The notes beneath the pieces are model-generated. The model saw nothing but the letters and a program-made list of their open reading frames with translations, made no database searches and had not been told where the DNA came from. Below are positions 21,053-35,600 of a stretch of 64,000 nt of DNA, one piece after another (within the stretch, counting starts at the first letter, position 1; each line of letters starts with the position of its first letter). The DNA lies in contig JALIRH010000120.1 in the NCBI GenBank assembly GCA_023055505.1, positions 186,001-250,000 of the forward strand. Direction: 5' to 3'. Source of the DNA: Callipepla californica brunnescens (taxonomy: Eukaryota; Chordata; Aves; Galliformes; Odontophoridae). Position numbers and translations under genes: made by a program.

Positions 21053-23690
21053 TGAGTGTAGGTGTCAGGTTAGGGTTGTGGTAATCTGATGCTTTGGGTT
21101 AGGTTTAGGGTTTGTTTTAGGATTAGGTTAGGGTTATTTTTTTGTGTAGCTGAAGGTTTAGTGCAAGGGCTAGGGTTCTCTTTAGTTTGAGGTTCAGAGA
21201 AGGCTTAGGGTTAAGGTTAGGCTTAGGGTTAGGGTAAGGTTTAGGTTTAGGATTAAGGTTAGAGTTCGGGTTAGGTTTAGGGTTAGGTTTTGGATTAGGG
21301 ATAGGGTTAGGTTTTGGTGTAGATGAAGGTTTAGAGTATGGGGTAGAGCTCTCTTTAGTTTTAGGATCAGAGAAGGGTTACGCCTTGCTTGGGTACAGGA
21401 TAGAGTAAGGGGGAGGGTTAGGATTTGATTTAGGGTTGGTTTTGGGTCTAGGTTAGTTTGAGTGTTAGGCTGAGAGAAGGGGTAGGCCTTGGGTTGGGTT
21501 CTGGCTTAGTGTTAGGTTAGGAATAGGTTTGGCGTTTGGATTGGGTTTGGGGTTAGAAGTAGGGATAGGTTAGGTGAGATCTGCGGTAATCTGATGCTTA
21601 GCTTTAGGTTTAGGGTTGGGCTTTGAGTTGGGGTTGGTTTTAGGGTCAGATTTCGATTGAAGGCAGACTTAGAGTCACAATGAGGCTAATGGTCAGGGTT
21701 TGATATACGGTTAGAGTAAGGTTTAGGTTGACTTTAAGTTTCAGGTTTGGAAAATGGTAGGCATTGCTTTTGGTGTGGTGTTTGCGTTGGGTTTGGGAAT
21801 TGGAATAGGGTATGAGGACCATCACATAGCTAGGGTAAGTCTTAGTGTTAGGGTTGGGGTTAGAGTTGAGGTGAGGGTTGTGGTAATCTGATGCTATGTG
21901 TCAGGTTTAGGCTTGGGCATCAACTTGGGGTTGGTGTTAAAGTAGGAGTTTTTGCTTGGGTTCCGCTTCTGCTAGGGATAGGTTTCTGTTTAGGGAAAGG
22001 GTTGGTCTTAGGGTAAGTGTTAGGTTTCCGGTTAGGGTTCAGAATAGAATGAGGGGCAAGGTAAGGCTTTGTGCTCGGGTTAGGGCTTGGGTTTTGGTTC
22101 GGATTAGGGTAAGTGTTTGGGTTAGGGTTAGGATAAGAATTAGTGTTAGGTTTAGTGTCAGGGGTGGATTTTGGTGTTGATTGAGTTTTATGGTAAGGGG
22201 TAGTGAAAGTGGGTCAGGGTAGGGTTCAGCATTGGGTTAGAGCTATGGAAAGGGTTTGGGATTCTTTGAGGTTTCGGATTCGATTTCGGATTAGGGTTAG
22301 GGAGAAAGTGTTTCTCAATGTGATGATTCTATTTAGGGATAGGATTAGGTTGAGTGTTGATGTTAGCATGAAGTTGAGGTTTAGGGTTAGGTTTAGGTTT
22401 TGGATTTGATCTGTATGTAGGGATTGAGGCAGGGTTAGCTGGTGTGTAAGGGTGAGAGTAGGGTGAGGTTTAGCTTTAGCGTATGTGTTAGTTTTAGGGT
22501 AAGGTTTAAGTGTAGTGTTTGGTTTCGGTTGAGGTTTCGATTGGTGTTCGGGGTTAGAGGTAGGGTTAGTTTGAGCGTCGAGTTCCGAGTAGGATTAGGC
22601 TTTGGATTACCATGAGGATGACGGTTCTGTTTCGAATTAGGTTTCAGGTTAGTGATAGGGACAGAAGTGGGCTTAGGGTTTGGGTAGGGTTCCCGTTCTA
22701 TTTGGGATTAGGGTAAGGTGAATTTTCGCGGTTGGTGTTTGGTTGAAGTTTTGGGTTAGGGTTAGATGTAGTGTTTCGTTTCGGAGTAGGGCTAGTTTGA
22801 TCCTTAGGCTGAAATGGTAGGCCTTGGGTTTCATTTTGTGATTCTTTTGGGTTTGGAATTGGAAAAGGGTTTGTGTTTGGATTGGGATGTGGGTAAGAAT
22901 TAGTGTTCGGGTTGGGGTTAGAGTTAGGGGAGCCTTGTGGTAATCTGATGCTTTGTGTTGGGTTTAGTCTTGGGTTTAAAGTTGGGGTTGGTGTTAGGGT
23001 GAGAGTTAGTGTTTGGGATAGTTTTGAATTTCTGTTTAGATTTATGGCTAGGATGAGGTTGTGTTCTGGTGTTAGGATTAGTTTTAGGGTTAGGATTAGG
23101 TTTTGTTTTAGGATTCCATTTGTGTTAGGGTTAGGGGTAGAGTTAGTTGGAGTGTAGGGCTGACTGTAAGGTTAGGCCTTGGATTAGGGTTAAGGTTAGG
23201 AGTAGGATTAGGTTTCCAATTGGGTTAGTGTCAGAGGGTTGGGATTCTTGATAGGGTTAGGGTTAGGTTAGGTTAAGGGTTGAAGTTAGGGTTAGGTCTA
23301 GGAAGATGGTTCTTGTTCTGGCTAGGGCAAATGGAAGGGTTAGGTTTAGGATGAGATTTGCGGTAAGGTTTAGGTGCAGGTTTGTTTGAAGAGAGAGAAG
23401 GGCTAGGCCTGGGGTTTGCATTTGGATGAAGGTGATGTGAAATGATAGGAATAGGGTTGGTGTTTGGATTTTTCAGGTTCGGGTTTGGTACAGGTTTAGG
23501 AGAAAGGTAGGGTTTAGTAGTAGGGTTAGGATGAGGGTTTGGTTTCGGGTTGGTGGAAGTGTTGGTGTAAGAAGAAGAGCGTTGGGGTTAGTGTTAGGTT
23601 TTTGTGTAGATTTAGGTTTAGGATGAGGGGTAGGCTTAGTTTGAGGAATCAGAGAGGTCCGTGTGTATGGAAAGGAAAAGAGGAGAGACG
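21053..23690 (+). repeat. Degenerate telomere-like repeat, G-rich on + strand
   Basis: TTAGGG-derived sequence with many A, T and C substitutions. Marker words recur: GGTAATCTGATGCT near 21,075, 21,590, 21,880 and 22,943, and GGTAGGCCTTGGGTT near 21,480 and 22,818. The block ends where the 591-bp satellite starts. Confidence 0.92.
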
Positions 23691-23699
23691 GTGTTTGAA

Positions 23700-26600
23700 G
23701 GCGGTAAGAAAAAGGCCATCAAGAAGGTGAGAGAAAAAGTAGGAAAACGTAGACGCAGATGAAGGAATGATGCAGACATACTTTACAGTATGTCAGTAGC
23801 AGAGCAGAAAGAGAAGAGAAAGTTCCAGCCCAGTAACATCGGGATCCAGCACGTGTTTTCTGAACTCATCAGGAACGCAGTGACTTTCAGGTGTTAAACC
23901 GTGCCTAGTTGGAATAGGACCGATGCCGGCTGATTAGAGAAGGCGCTATTGAGTGCACGGCAGCCGGCTGACTGGCGTCTTTCTTCAGCGGCAAAAGCAG
24001 CAGGAGCCGCGATTAATGCGATTGAATGGGAATCCGCGGCTAAGCGCGGTTCGAGCATCAAACTCTCGGCCGCTTTGCTCTGCTTCTTAAAGGGGGCTAT
24101 TCCGATGCTCCGGTGACAAGGTTTTCTGGAGAACCCTTAGAAGCGGTGGAATCACACACGCCTTTGGGAGAGGAACCAGCTTTCCGTACTTAACGCCTCT
24201 CCATTGCTTCCATAGTTCTGAAAAACATACCTTTTTGAGAGAGAATGAGAAAGATCCGCGGATATTGTAAGAAAATTGAAGTGAATGTGTTAGATTGAGG
24301 AAGTAAAAAAGGATAACAGCACTGGTCAGAGAAAAGAAGGAAAACGTGCTCGCAGATGAATGAACGATGCAGACATACGTTGCATTCAGTAGCAGAGCAG
24401 AATGAGAATCAAAACTTTCCTTCCCATTAACACTGGGATCCAGCACACATTCTCTTACAACTCCTGAAACCGAGTCACTTTCACGTGTAAACCGCGAATT
24501 GTTGGAATAGGACCGCTACCGGCTGATTTTTGAAAAGCCGCGATTCAGTGCACTGCTGCCGCCTGACTGGCGTCTTTCTTCAGCGGCAAAAGCAGCAGTA
24601 GCCGCGATTGATGCGATTCGAGCCTGATACGCAGTTCTTCGCGGTTCGAACATTAACACGCTGCCGGTTTGCTTTGCTTGTTAAAAGTGGCTTTTGCAAC
24701 GCTCCGCTGACAGTGTTTTTGGGGAACACTTAGAAGATGTGGAATCAAACATACATTTGGTAGAAGAAAAAGTTTAACGTACTTAACGCTACTATTTGAC
24801 TTTTTAGCTCTGAATACCATACCGTTCCAAAAGAAAAAGGGAATGAATTGTTTGTTTGGCAAGAAAAACTTGTGTGACGATATTAAAAAGAGGTAGGAAA
24901 AGGAATAACAAGACTGGTCAGAGAAAAGAATGAAAACGTGCTCGTAGATGAATGAACGATGCAGACATACGTTGCATTCAGTAGTAGAGCAGAATGAGAA
25001 TCAAAACTTTCCCTCCCACTAACATTGGGATGCAGCATACATACACTTACAACTCCTGAAACGGAGTCACTTTCACGTGTAAACCGCGATTTGTTGGAAT
25101 AGAACCGCTACCGGCTGATTACTGAAGCCGCGATTCAGTGCACTTTTACCGGCTGACTGACGTCTTTCTTCAGCGGCAAAAGCAGCAGGAGCCGCGATTG
25201 ATGCGAGTGAATGGGAATCCGCGGCTAGGCGCAGTTCGAGCATCAAACTCTCGGCCGCTTTGCTCTGCTTCTTAAAGGGGGCTATTCCGATGCTCCGGTG
25301 ACAAGGTTTTCTGGAGAACCCTTAGAAGCGGTGGAATCACACACGCCTTTGGGAGAGGAACCAGCTTTCCGTACTTAACGCCTCTCCATTGCTTCCATAG
25401 TTCTGAAAAACATACCTTTTTGAGAGAGAATGAGAAAGATCCGCGGGTATTGTAAGAAAATTGAAGTGAATGTGTTAGATTGAGGAAGTAAAAAGGATAA
25501 GAGCACTGGTCAGAGAAAAGAATGAAAACGTGCTCGCAGATGAATGAACGATGCAGACATACGTTGCACTCAGTAGCAGAGCAGAATGAGAATCAAAACT
25601 TTCCTTCCCATTAACACTGGGATCCAGCACACATTCTCTTACAACTCCTGAAACCGAGTCACTTTCACGTGTAAACCGCGAATTGTTGGAATTAGACCGC
25701 TACCGGCTGATTTTTGAAAAGCCGCGATTCAGTGCACTGCTGCCGTCTGGCTGGCGTCTTTCTTCAGCGGCAAAAGCAGCAGTAGCCGCGATTGATGCGA
25801 TTCGAGCCTGATACGCAGTTCTTCGCGGTTCGAACATTAACACGCTGCCGGTTTGCTTTGCTTGTTAAAAGTGGCTTTTGCAACGCTCCGCTGACAGTGT
25901 TTTTGGGGAACACTTAGAAGAGGTGGAATCAAACATACATTTGGAAGAAGAAACAGCTTGAAGGACTTAACGCTACTATTTCACTTCCTTAGTTCTGAAT
26001 ACCATACCGTTCCAAAAGAGAATCGGAAAGGTACTTGTGTTCGACAAGTAAAACTTGTGTGACGGTATTAACTAGAGGAACTAAAAAAGAATAACAAGAC
26101 TGGTCAGAGAAAAGAATGAAAACGTGCTCGTAGATGAATGAATGATGCAGACATACGTTGCATTCAGTAGTAGAGCAGAATGAGAATCAAAACTTTCCTT
26201 CTCACTAACACTGGGATCCAGCATCCATTCACTTACAACACCAGAATTGGAGTCACTTTCAGGTTTCAACCGCGATTTGTTGGAATAGAAACGCTGCCGG
26301 CTGATTACTGAAGACGCAATTCAGTGCACGTCTTTCAACTGACTGGCTTCTTTCTTCAGCGGCAAAAGCAGCAGGAGCCGCGATTGATGCGATTCGAACA
26401 TGATTCACGGTTTTCCGCGGTTCGAACATTAGCTCGCTGCCGGTTTGCTATGTTTGTTAAAGGGAGCTTTTGCAATGCTCAGATGACAGTGTTTTTGGGG
26501 AACATTTAGAAGCGGTGGAATCACACAATGCAATTAGTAGAAGAAACAGCTTTCCGTAATAAACTTTTCTCTTTTGCTTCTTTATCTCTGAATACCATAC

Positions 26601-29600
26601 TTTTGCAAAAGAGAATCGAAAGATACTTGTGTTCGACAAGAAAAAGTTTTTCCATGTATTAACTAGAAGTACGAAAAAGAATAACAACACTGGTCAGAGT
26701 AAAGAATGAAAACGTGCTCGTAGATGAATGAACGATGCAGACATACGTTGCATTCAGTAGTAGAGCAGAATGAGAATCAAAACTTTCCCTCCCACTAACA
26801 TTGGGATGCAGCATACATACACTTACAACTCCTGAAAAGGAGTCACTTTCACGTGTAAACCGCGATTTGTTGGAGAAGAACCTCTACCGGCTGATTATTG
26901 ATGCCGCGATTCAGTGCACGGCAGCCGGCTGACTGGCGTCTTTCTTCAGCGGCAAAAGCAGCAGGAGCCGCGATTGGTGCGATTGAATCGGAATCCGCGG
27001 CTAAGCGCAGTTCGAGCATCAAATTCTCTGCCGCTTTTTCTCTGTTTTTTAAGGGAGCTATTCCGATGCTCCGGTGACAAGGTTTTCTGGGGAACATTTA
27101 GAAGCGGTAGAATCACACACGCCTTTGGGAGAGGAACCAGCTTTCCGTACTTAACGCCTCTCCATTGCTTCCATAGTTCTGAAAAACATACCTTTTTGAG
27201 AGAGAATGAGAAAGATCCGCGGGTATTGTAAGAAAATTCAAGTGAGTGTATTAGATTAAGGAAGTAAAAAGGATAAGAGCACTGGTCAGAGAAAAGAATG
27301 AAAACGTGCTCGCAGATGAATGAACGATGCAGACATACGTTGCATTCAGTAGCAGAGCAGAATGAGAATCAAAACTTTCCCTCTCACTAACACTGGTATT
27401 CAGCTTACATTCACTTACAACTCCTGAAACCGAGTCACTTTCACATGTAAAACGCGATTTGTTGGAATAGGACCGCTACCGGCTGATTATTGAAAAGCCG
27501 CGATTCAGTGCACTGTTGCCGTCTGACTAGCGTCTTTCTTCAGCGGCAAAAGCAGCAGTAGCCGCGATTGATGCGATTCGAGCCTGAGACGCGGTTCTTC
27601 GCGGTTCGAACATTAACACGCTGCCGGTTTGCTTTGCTTGTTAAAAGTGGCTTTTGCAACGCTCCGCTGACAGTGTTTTTGGGGAACACTTAGAAGTGGT
27701 GAATCAAACATACATTTGGAAGAAGAAACAGCTTGACGGACTTAACGCTACTATTGGACTTTTTAGCTCTGAATACCATACCGTTCCAAAAGAAAAAGGG
27801 AATGAATTGTTTGTTTGGCAAGTAAAAACTTGTGTGACGATATTAACTAGAGGTAGGAAAAGGAATAACAAGACTGGTCAGAGAAAAGAATGAAAACGTG
27901 CTCGTAGATGAATGAATGATGCAGACATACGTTGCATTCAGTAGTAGAGCAGAATGAGAATCAAAACTTTCCTTCTCACTAACACTGGGATCCAGCATCC
28001 ATTCACTTACAACACCAGAATTGGAGTCACTTTCAGGTTTCAACCGCGATTTGTTGGAATAGAAACGCTGCCGGCTGATTACTGAAGACGCAATTCAGTG
28101 CACGTCTTTCAACTGACTGGCTTCTTTCTTCAGCGGCAAAAGCAGCAGGAGCCGCGATTGATGCGATTCGAACATGATTCACGGTTTTCCGCGGTTCGAA
28201 CATTAGCTCGCTGCCGGTTTGCTATGTTTGTTAAAGGGAGCTTTTGCAATGCTCAGATGACAGTGTTTTTGGGGAACATTTAGAAGCGGTGGAATCACAC
28301 AATGCAATTAGTAGAAGAAACAGCTTTCCGTAATAAACTTTTCTATTTTGCTTCTTTATCTCTGAATACCATACTTTTGCAAAAGAGAATCGAAAGATAC
28401 TTGTGTTCGACAAGAAAAAGTTTTTCCATGTATTAACTAGAAGTACGAAAAAGAATAACAACACTGGTCAGAGTAAAGAATGAAAACGTGCTCGTAGATG
28501 AATGAACGATGCAGACATACGTTGCATTCAGTAGTAGAGCAGAATGAGAATCAAAACTTTCCCTCCCACTAACATTGGGATGCAGCATACATACACTTAC
28601 AACTCCTGAAAAGGAGTCACTTTCACGTGTAAACCGCGATTTGTTGGAGAAGAACCTCTACCGGCTGATTATTGATGCCGCGATTCAGTGCACGGCAGCC
28701 GGCTGACTGGCGTCTTTCTTCAGCGGCAAAAGCAGCAGGAGCCGCGATTGGTGCGATTGAATCGGAATCCGCGGCTAAGCGCAGTTCGAGCATCAAATTC
28801 TCTGCCGCTTTTTCTCTGCTTCTAAAGGGAGCTATTCCGATGCTCCGGTGACAAGGTTTTCTGGGGAACATTTAGAAGCGGTAGAATCACACACGCCTTT
28901 GGGAGAGGAACCAGCTTTCCGTACTTAACGCCTCTCCATTGCTTCCATAGTTCTGAAAAACATACCTTTTTGAGAGAGAATGAGAAAGATCCGCGGGTAT
29001 TGTAAGAAAATTCAAGTGAGTGTATTAGATTAAGGAAGTAAAAAGGATAAGAGCACTGGTCAGAGAAAAGAAGGAAAACGTGCTCGCAGATGAATGAACG
29101 ATGCAGACATACGTTGCATTCAGTAGCAGAGCAGAATGAGAATCGAAACTTTCCCTCTCACTAACACTGGTATTCAGCTTACATTCACTTACAACTCCTG
29201 AAACGGAGTCACTTTCACATGTAAAACGTGATTTGTTGGAATTAGACAGCCAACGGCTACCTTTTGAAAAGCCGCGATTCAGTGCACTGCTGCCGACTGA
29301 CTAGCGTCTTTCTTCAGCGGCAAATGCAGCAGTAGCCGCGATTGATGCGATTCGAGCCTGAGACGCGGTTCTTCGCGGTTCGAACATTAACACGCTGCCG
29401 GTTTGCTTTGCTTGTTAAAAGTGGCTTTTGCAACGCTCCGCTGACAGTGTTTTTGGGGAACACTTAGAAGTGGTGAATCAAACATACATTTGGAAGAAGA
29501 AACAGCTTGACGGACTTAACGCTACTATTGGACTTTTTAGCTCTGAATACCATACCGTTCCAAAAGAAAAAGGGAATGAATTGTTTGTTTGGCAAGTAAA

Positions 29601-32600
29601 AACTTGTGTGACGATATTAACTAGAGGTAGGAAAAGGAATAACAAGACTGGTCAGAGAAAAGAATGAAAACGTGCTCGTAGATGAATGAATGATGCAGAC
29701 ATACGTTGCATTCAGTAGTAGAGCAGAATGAGAATCAAAACTTTCCTTCTCACTAACACTGGGATCCAGCATCCATTCACTTACAACACCAGAATTGGAG
29801 TCACTTTCAGGTTTCAACCGCGATTTGTTGGAATAGAAACGCTGCCGGCTGATTACTGAAGACGCAATTCAGTGCACGTCTTTCAACTGACTGGCTTCTT
29901 TCTTCAGCGGCAAAAGCAGCAGGAGCCGCGATTGATGCGATTCGAACATGATTCACGGTTTTCCGCGGTTCGAACATTAGCTCGCTGCCGGTTTGCTATG
30001 TTTGTTAAAGGGAGCTTTTGCAATGCTCAGATGACAGTGTTTTTGGGGAACATTTAGAAGCGGTGGAATCACACAATGCAATTAGTAGAAGAAACAGCTT
30101 TCCGTAATAAACTTTTCTCTTTTGCTTCTTTATCTCTGAATACCATACTTTTGCAAAAGAGAATCGAAAGATACTTGTGTTCGACAAGAAAAAGTTTTTC
30201 CATGTATTAACTAGAAGTACGAAAAAGAATAACAACACTGGTCAGAGTAAAGAATGAAAACGTGCTCGTAGATGAATGAACGATGCAGACATACGTTGCA
30301 TTCAGTAGTAGAGCAGAATGAGAATCAAAACTTTCCCTCCCACTAAAATTGGGATGCAGCATACATACACTTACAACTCCTGAAAAGGAGTCACTTTCAC
30401 GTGTAAACCGCGATTTGTTGGAGAAGAACCGCTACCGGCTGATTATTGATGCCGCGATTCAGTGCACGGCAGCCGGCTGACTGGCGTCTTTCTTCAGCGG
30501 CAAAAGCAGCAGGAGCCGCGATTGGTGCGATTGAATCGGAATCCGCGGCTAAGCGCAGTTCGAGCATCAAATTCTCTGCCGCTTTTTCTCTGCTTCTAAA
30601 GGGAGCTATTCCGATGCTCCGGTGACAAGGTTTTCTGGGGAACATTTAGAAGCGGTAGAATCACACACGCCTTTGGGAGAGGAACAAGCTTTCCGTACTA
30701 AACGCCTCTCCATTGCTTCCATAGTTCTGAAAAACATACCTTTTTGAGAGAGAATGAGAAAGATCCGCGGGTATTGTAAGAAAATTCAAGTGAGTGTATT
30801 AGATTAAGGAAGTAAAAAGGATAAGAGCACTGGTCAGAGAAAAGAATGAAAACGTGCTCGCAGATGAATGAACGATGCAGACATACGTTGCATTCAGTAG
30901 TAGAGCAGAATGAGAATCAAAACTTTCTTTCTCACTAACACTGGGATCCAGCATCCATTCACTTACAACACCAGAATTGGAGTCACTTTCAGGTTTAAAT
31001 CGCGATTTGTTGGAATAGAACCGCTACCGGCTGATTACTGAAGACGCAATTCAGTGCACGTCTTTCAACTGACTGGCTTCTTTCTTCAGCGGCAAAAGCA
31101 GCAGGAGCCGCGATTGATGCGATTCGAACATGATTCACGGTTTTCCGCGGTTCGAACATTAGCACGCTGCCGGTTTGCTATGTTTGTTAAAGGGAGCTTT
31201 TGCAATGCTCAGATGACAGTGTTTTTGGGGAACATTTAGAAGCGGTGGAATCACACAATGCAATTAGTAGAAGAAACAGCTTTCCGTAATAAACTTTTCT
31301 CTTTTGCTTCTTTATCTCTGAATACCATACTTTTGCAAAAGAGAATCGAAAGATACTTGTGTTCGACAAGAAAAAGTTTTTCCATGTATTAACTAGAAGT
31401 ACGAAAAAGAATAACAACACTGGTCAGAGTAAAGAATGAAAACGTGCTCGTAGATGAATGAACGATGCAGACATACGTTGCATTCAGTAGTAGAGCAGAA
31501 TGAGAATCAAAACTTTCCCTCCCACTAACATTGGGATGCAGCATACATACACTTACAACTCCTGAAAAGGAGTCACTTTCACGTGTAAACCGCGATTTGT
31601 TGGAGAAGAACCTCTACCGGCTGATTATTGATGCCGCGATTCAGTGCACGGCAGCCGGCTGACTGGCGTCTTTCTTCAGCGGCAAAAGCAGCAGGAGCCG
31701 CGATTGGTGCGATTGAATCGGAATCCGCGGCTAAGCGCAGTTCGAGCATCAAATTCTCTGCCGCTTTTTCTCTGCTTCTAAAGGGAGCTATTCCGATGCT
31801 CCGGTGACAAGGTTTTCTGGGGAACATTTAGAAGCGGTAGAATCACACACGCCTTTGGGAGAGGAACCAGCTTTCCGTACTTAACGCCTCTCCATTGCTT
31901 CCATAGTTCTGAAAAACATACCTTTTTGAGAGAGAATGAGAAAGATCCGCTTGTATTGTAAGAAAATTCAAGTGAGTGTATTAGATTAAGGAAGTAAAAA
32001 GGATAAGAGCACTGGTCAGAGAAAAGAATGAAAACGTGCTCGCAGATGAATGAACGATGCAGACATACGTTGCATTCAGTAGCAGAGCAGAATGAGAATC
32101 AAAACTTTCCCTCTCACTAACACTGGTATTCAGCTTACATTCACTTACAACTCCTGAAACGGAGTCACTTTCACATGTAAAACGTGATTTGTTGGAATTA
32201 GACAGCCAACGGCTACCTTTTGAAAAGCCGCGATTCAGTGCACTGCTGCCGTCTGACTAGCGTCTTTCTTCAGCGGCAAATGCAGCAGTAGCCGCGATTG
32301 ATGCGATTCGAGCCTGAGACGCGGTTCTTCGCGGTTCGAACATTAACACGCTGCCGGTTTGCTTTGCTTGTTAAAAGTGGCTTTTGCAACGCTCCGCTGA
32401 CAGTGTTTTTGGGGAACACTTAGAAGTGGTGAATCAAACATACATTTGGAAGAAGAAACAGCTTGACGGACTTAACGCTACTATTGGACTTTTTAGCTCT
32501 GAATACCATACCGTTCCAAAAGAAAAAGGGAATGAATTGTTTGTTTGGCAAGCAAAAACTTGTGTGACGATATTAACTAGAGGTAGGAAAAGGAATAACA

Positions 32601-35600
32601 AGACTGGTCAGAGAAAAGAATGAAAACGTGCTCGCAGATGAATGAACGATGCAGACATACGTTGCATTCAGTAGTAGAGCAGAATGAGAATCAAAACTTT
32701 CTTTCTCACTAACACTGGGATCCAGCATCCATTCACTTACAACACCAGAATTGGAGTCACTTTCAGGTTTAAATCGCGATTTGTTGGAATAGAACCGCTG
32801 CCGGCTGATTACTGAAGACGCAATTCAGTGCACGTCTTTCAACTGACTGGCTTCTTTCTTCAGCGGCAAAAGCAGCAGGAGCCGCGATTGATGCGATTCG
32901 AACATGATTCACGGTTTTCCGCGGTTCGAACATCAGCACGCTGCCGGTTTGCTATGTTTGTTAAAGGGAGCTTTTGCAATGCTCAGATGACAGTGTTTTT
33001 GGGGAACATTTAGAAGCGGTGGAATCACACAATGCAATTAGTAGAAGAAACAGCTTTCCGTAATAAACTTTTCTCTTTTGCTTCTTTATCTCTGAATACC
33101 ATACTTTTGCAAAAGAGAATCGAAAGATACTTGTGTTCGACAAGAAAAAGTTTTTCCATGTATTAACTAGAAGTACGAAAAAGAATAACAACACTGGTCA
33201 GAGTAAAGAATGAAAACGTGCTCGTAGATGAATGAACGATGCAGACATACGTTGCATTCAGTAGTAGAGCAGAATGAGAATCAAAACTTTCCCTCCCACT
33301 AACATTGGGATGCAGCATACATACACTTACAACTCCTGAAAAGGAGTCACTTTCACGTGTAAACCGCGATTTGTTGGAGAAGAACCTCTACCGGCTGATT
33401 ATTGATGCCGCGATTCAGTGCACGGCAGCCGGCTGACTGGCGTCTTTCTTCAGCGGCAAAAGCAGCAGGAGCCGCGATTGGTGCGATTGAATCGGAATCC
33501 GCGGCTAAGCGCAGTTCGAGCATCAAATTCTCTGCCGCTTTTTCTCTGCTTCTAAAGGGAGCTATTCCGATGCTCCGGTGACAAGGTTTTCTGGGGAACA
33601 TTTAGAAGCGGTAGAATCACACACGCCTTTGGGAGAGGAACCAGCTTTCCGTACTTAACGCCTCTCCATTGCTTCCATAGTTCTGAAAAACATACCTTTT
33701 TGAGAGAGAATGAGAAAGATCCGCGGGTATTGTAAGAAAATTCAAGTGAGTGTATTAGATTAAGGAAGTAAAAAGGAAAAGAGCACTGGTCAGAGAAAAG
33801 AATGAAAACGTGCTCGCAGATGAATGAACGATGCAGACATACGTTGCATTCAGTAGCAGAGCAGAATGAGAATCGAAACTTTCCCTCTCACTAACACTGG
33901 TATTCAGCTTACATTCACTTACAACTCCTGAAACGGAGTCACTTTCACATGTAAAACGTGATTTGTTGGAATTAGACAGCCAACGGCTACCTTTTGAAAA
34001 GCCGCGATTCAGTGCACTGCTGCCGTCTGACTAGCGTCTTTCTTCAGCGGCAAATGCAGCAGTAGCCGCGATTGATGCGATTCGAGCCTGAGACGCGGTT
34101 CTTCGCGGTTCGAACATTAACACGCTGCCGGTTTGCTTTGCTTGTTAAAAGTGGCTTTTGCAACGCTCCGCTGACAGTGTTTTTGGGGAACACTTAGAAG
34201 TGGTGAATCAAACATACATTTGGAAGAAGAAACAGCTTGACGGACTTAACGCTACTATTGGACTTTTTAGCTCTGAATACCATACCGTTCCAAAAGAAAA
34301 AGGGAATGAATTGTTTGTTTGGCAAGCAAAAACTTGTGTGACGATATTAACTAGAGGTAGGAAAAGGAATAACAAGACTGGTCAGAGAAAAGAATGAAAA
34401 CGTGCTCGTAGATGAATGAATGATGCAGACATACGTTGCATTCAGTAGTAGAGCAGAATGAGAATCAAAACTTTCCTTCTCACTAACACTGGGATCCAGC
34501 ATCCATTCACTTACAACACCAGAATTGGAGTCACTTTCAGGTTTCAACCGCGATTTGTTGGAATAGAAACGCTGCCGGCTGATTACTGAAGACGCAATTC
34601 AGTGCACGTCTTTCAACTGACTGGCTTCTTTCTTCAGCGGCAAAAGCAGCAGGAGCCGCGATTGATGCGATTCGAACATGATTCACGGTTTTCCGCGGTT
34701 CGAACATTAGCTCGCTGCCGGTTTGCTATGTTTGTTAAAGGGAGCTTTTGCAATGCTCAGATGACAGTGTTTTTGGGGAACATTTAGAAGCGGTGGAATC
34801 ACACAATGCAATTAGTAGAAGAAACAGCTTTCCGTAATAAACTTTTCTCTTTTGCTTCTTTATCTCTGAATACCATACTTTTGCAAAAGAGAATCGAAAG
34901 ATACTTGTGTTCGACAAGAAAAAGTTTTTCCATGTATTAACTAGAAGTACGAAAAAGAATAACAACACTGGTCAGAGTAAAGAATGAAAACGTGCTCGTA
35001 GATGAATGAACGATGCAGACATACGTTGCATTCAGTAGTAGAGCAGAATGAGAATCAAAACTTTCCCTCCCACTAACATTGGGATGCAGCATACATACAC
35101 TTACAACTCCTGAAAAGGAGTCACTTTCACGTGTAAACCGCGATTTGTTGGAGAAGAACCGCTACCGGCTGATTATTGATGCCGCGATTCAGTGCACGGC
35201 AGCCGGCTGACTGGCGTCTTTCTTCAGCGGCAAAAGCAGCAGGAGCCGCGATTGGTGCGATTGAATCGGAATCCGCGGCTAAGCGCAGTTCGAGCATCAA
35301 ATTCTCTGCCGCTTTTTCTCTGCTTCTAAAGGGAGCTATTCCGATGCTCCGGTGACAAGGTTTTCTGGGGAACATTTAGAAGCGGTAGAATCACACACGC
35401 CTTTGGGAGAGGAACAAGCTTTCCGTACTAAACGCCTCTCCATTGCTTCCATAGTTCTGAAAAACATACCTTTTTGAGAGAGAATGAGAAAGATCCGCGG
35501 GTATTGTAAGAAAATTCAAGTGAGTGTATTAGATTAAGGAAGTAAAAAGGATAAGAGCACTGGTCAGAGAAAAGAATGAAAACGTGCTCGCAGATGAATG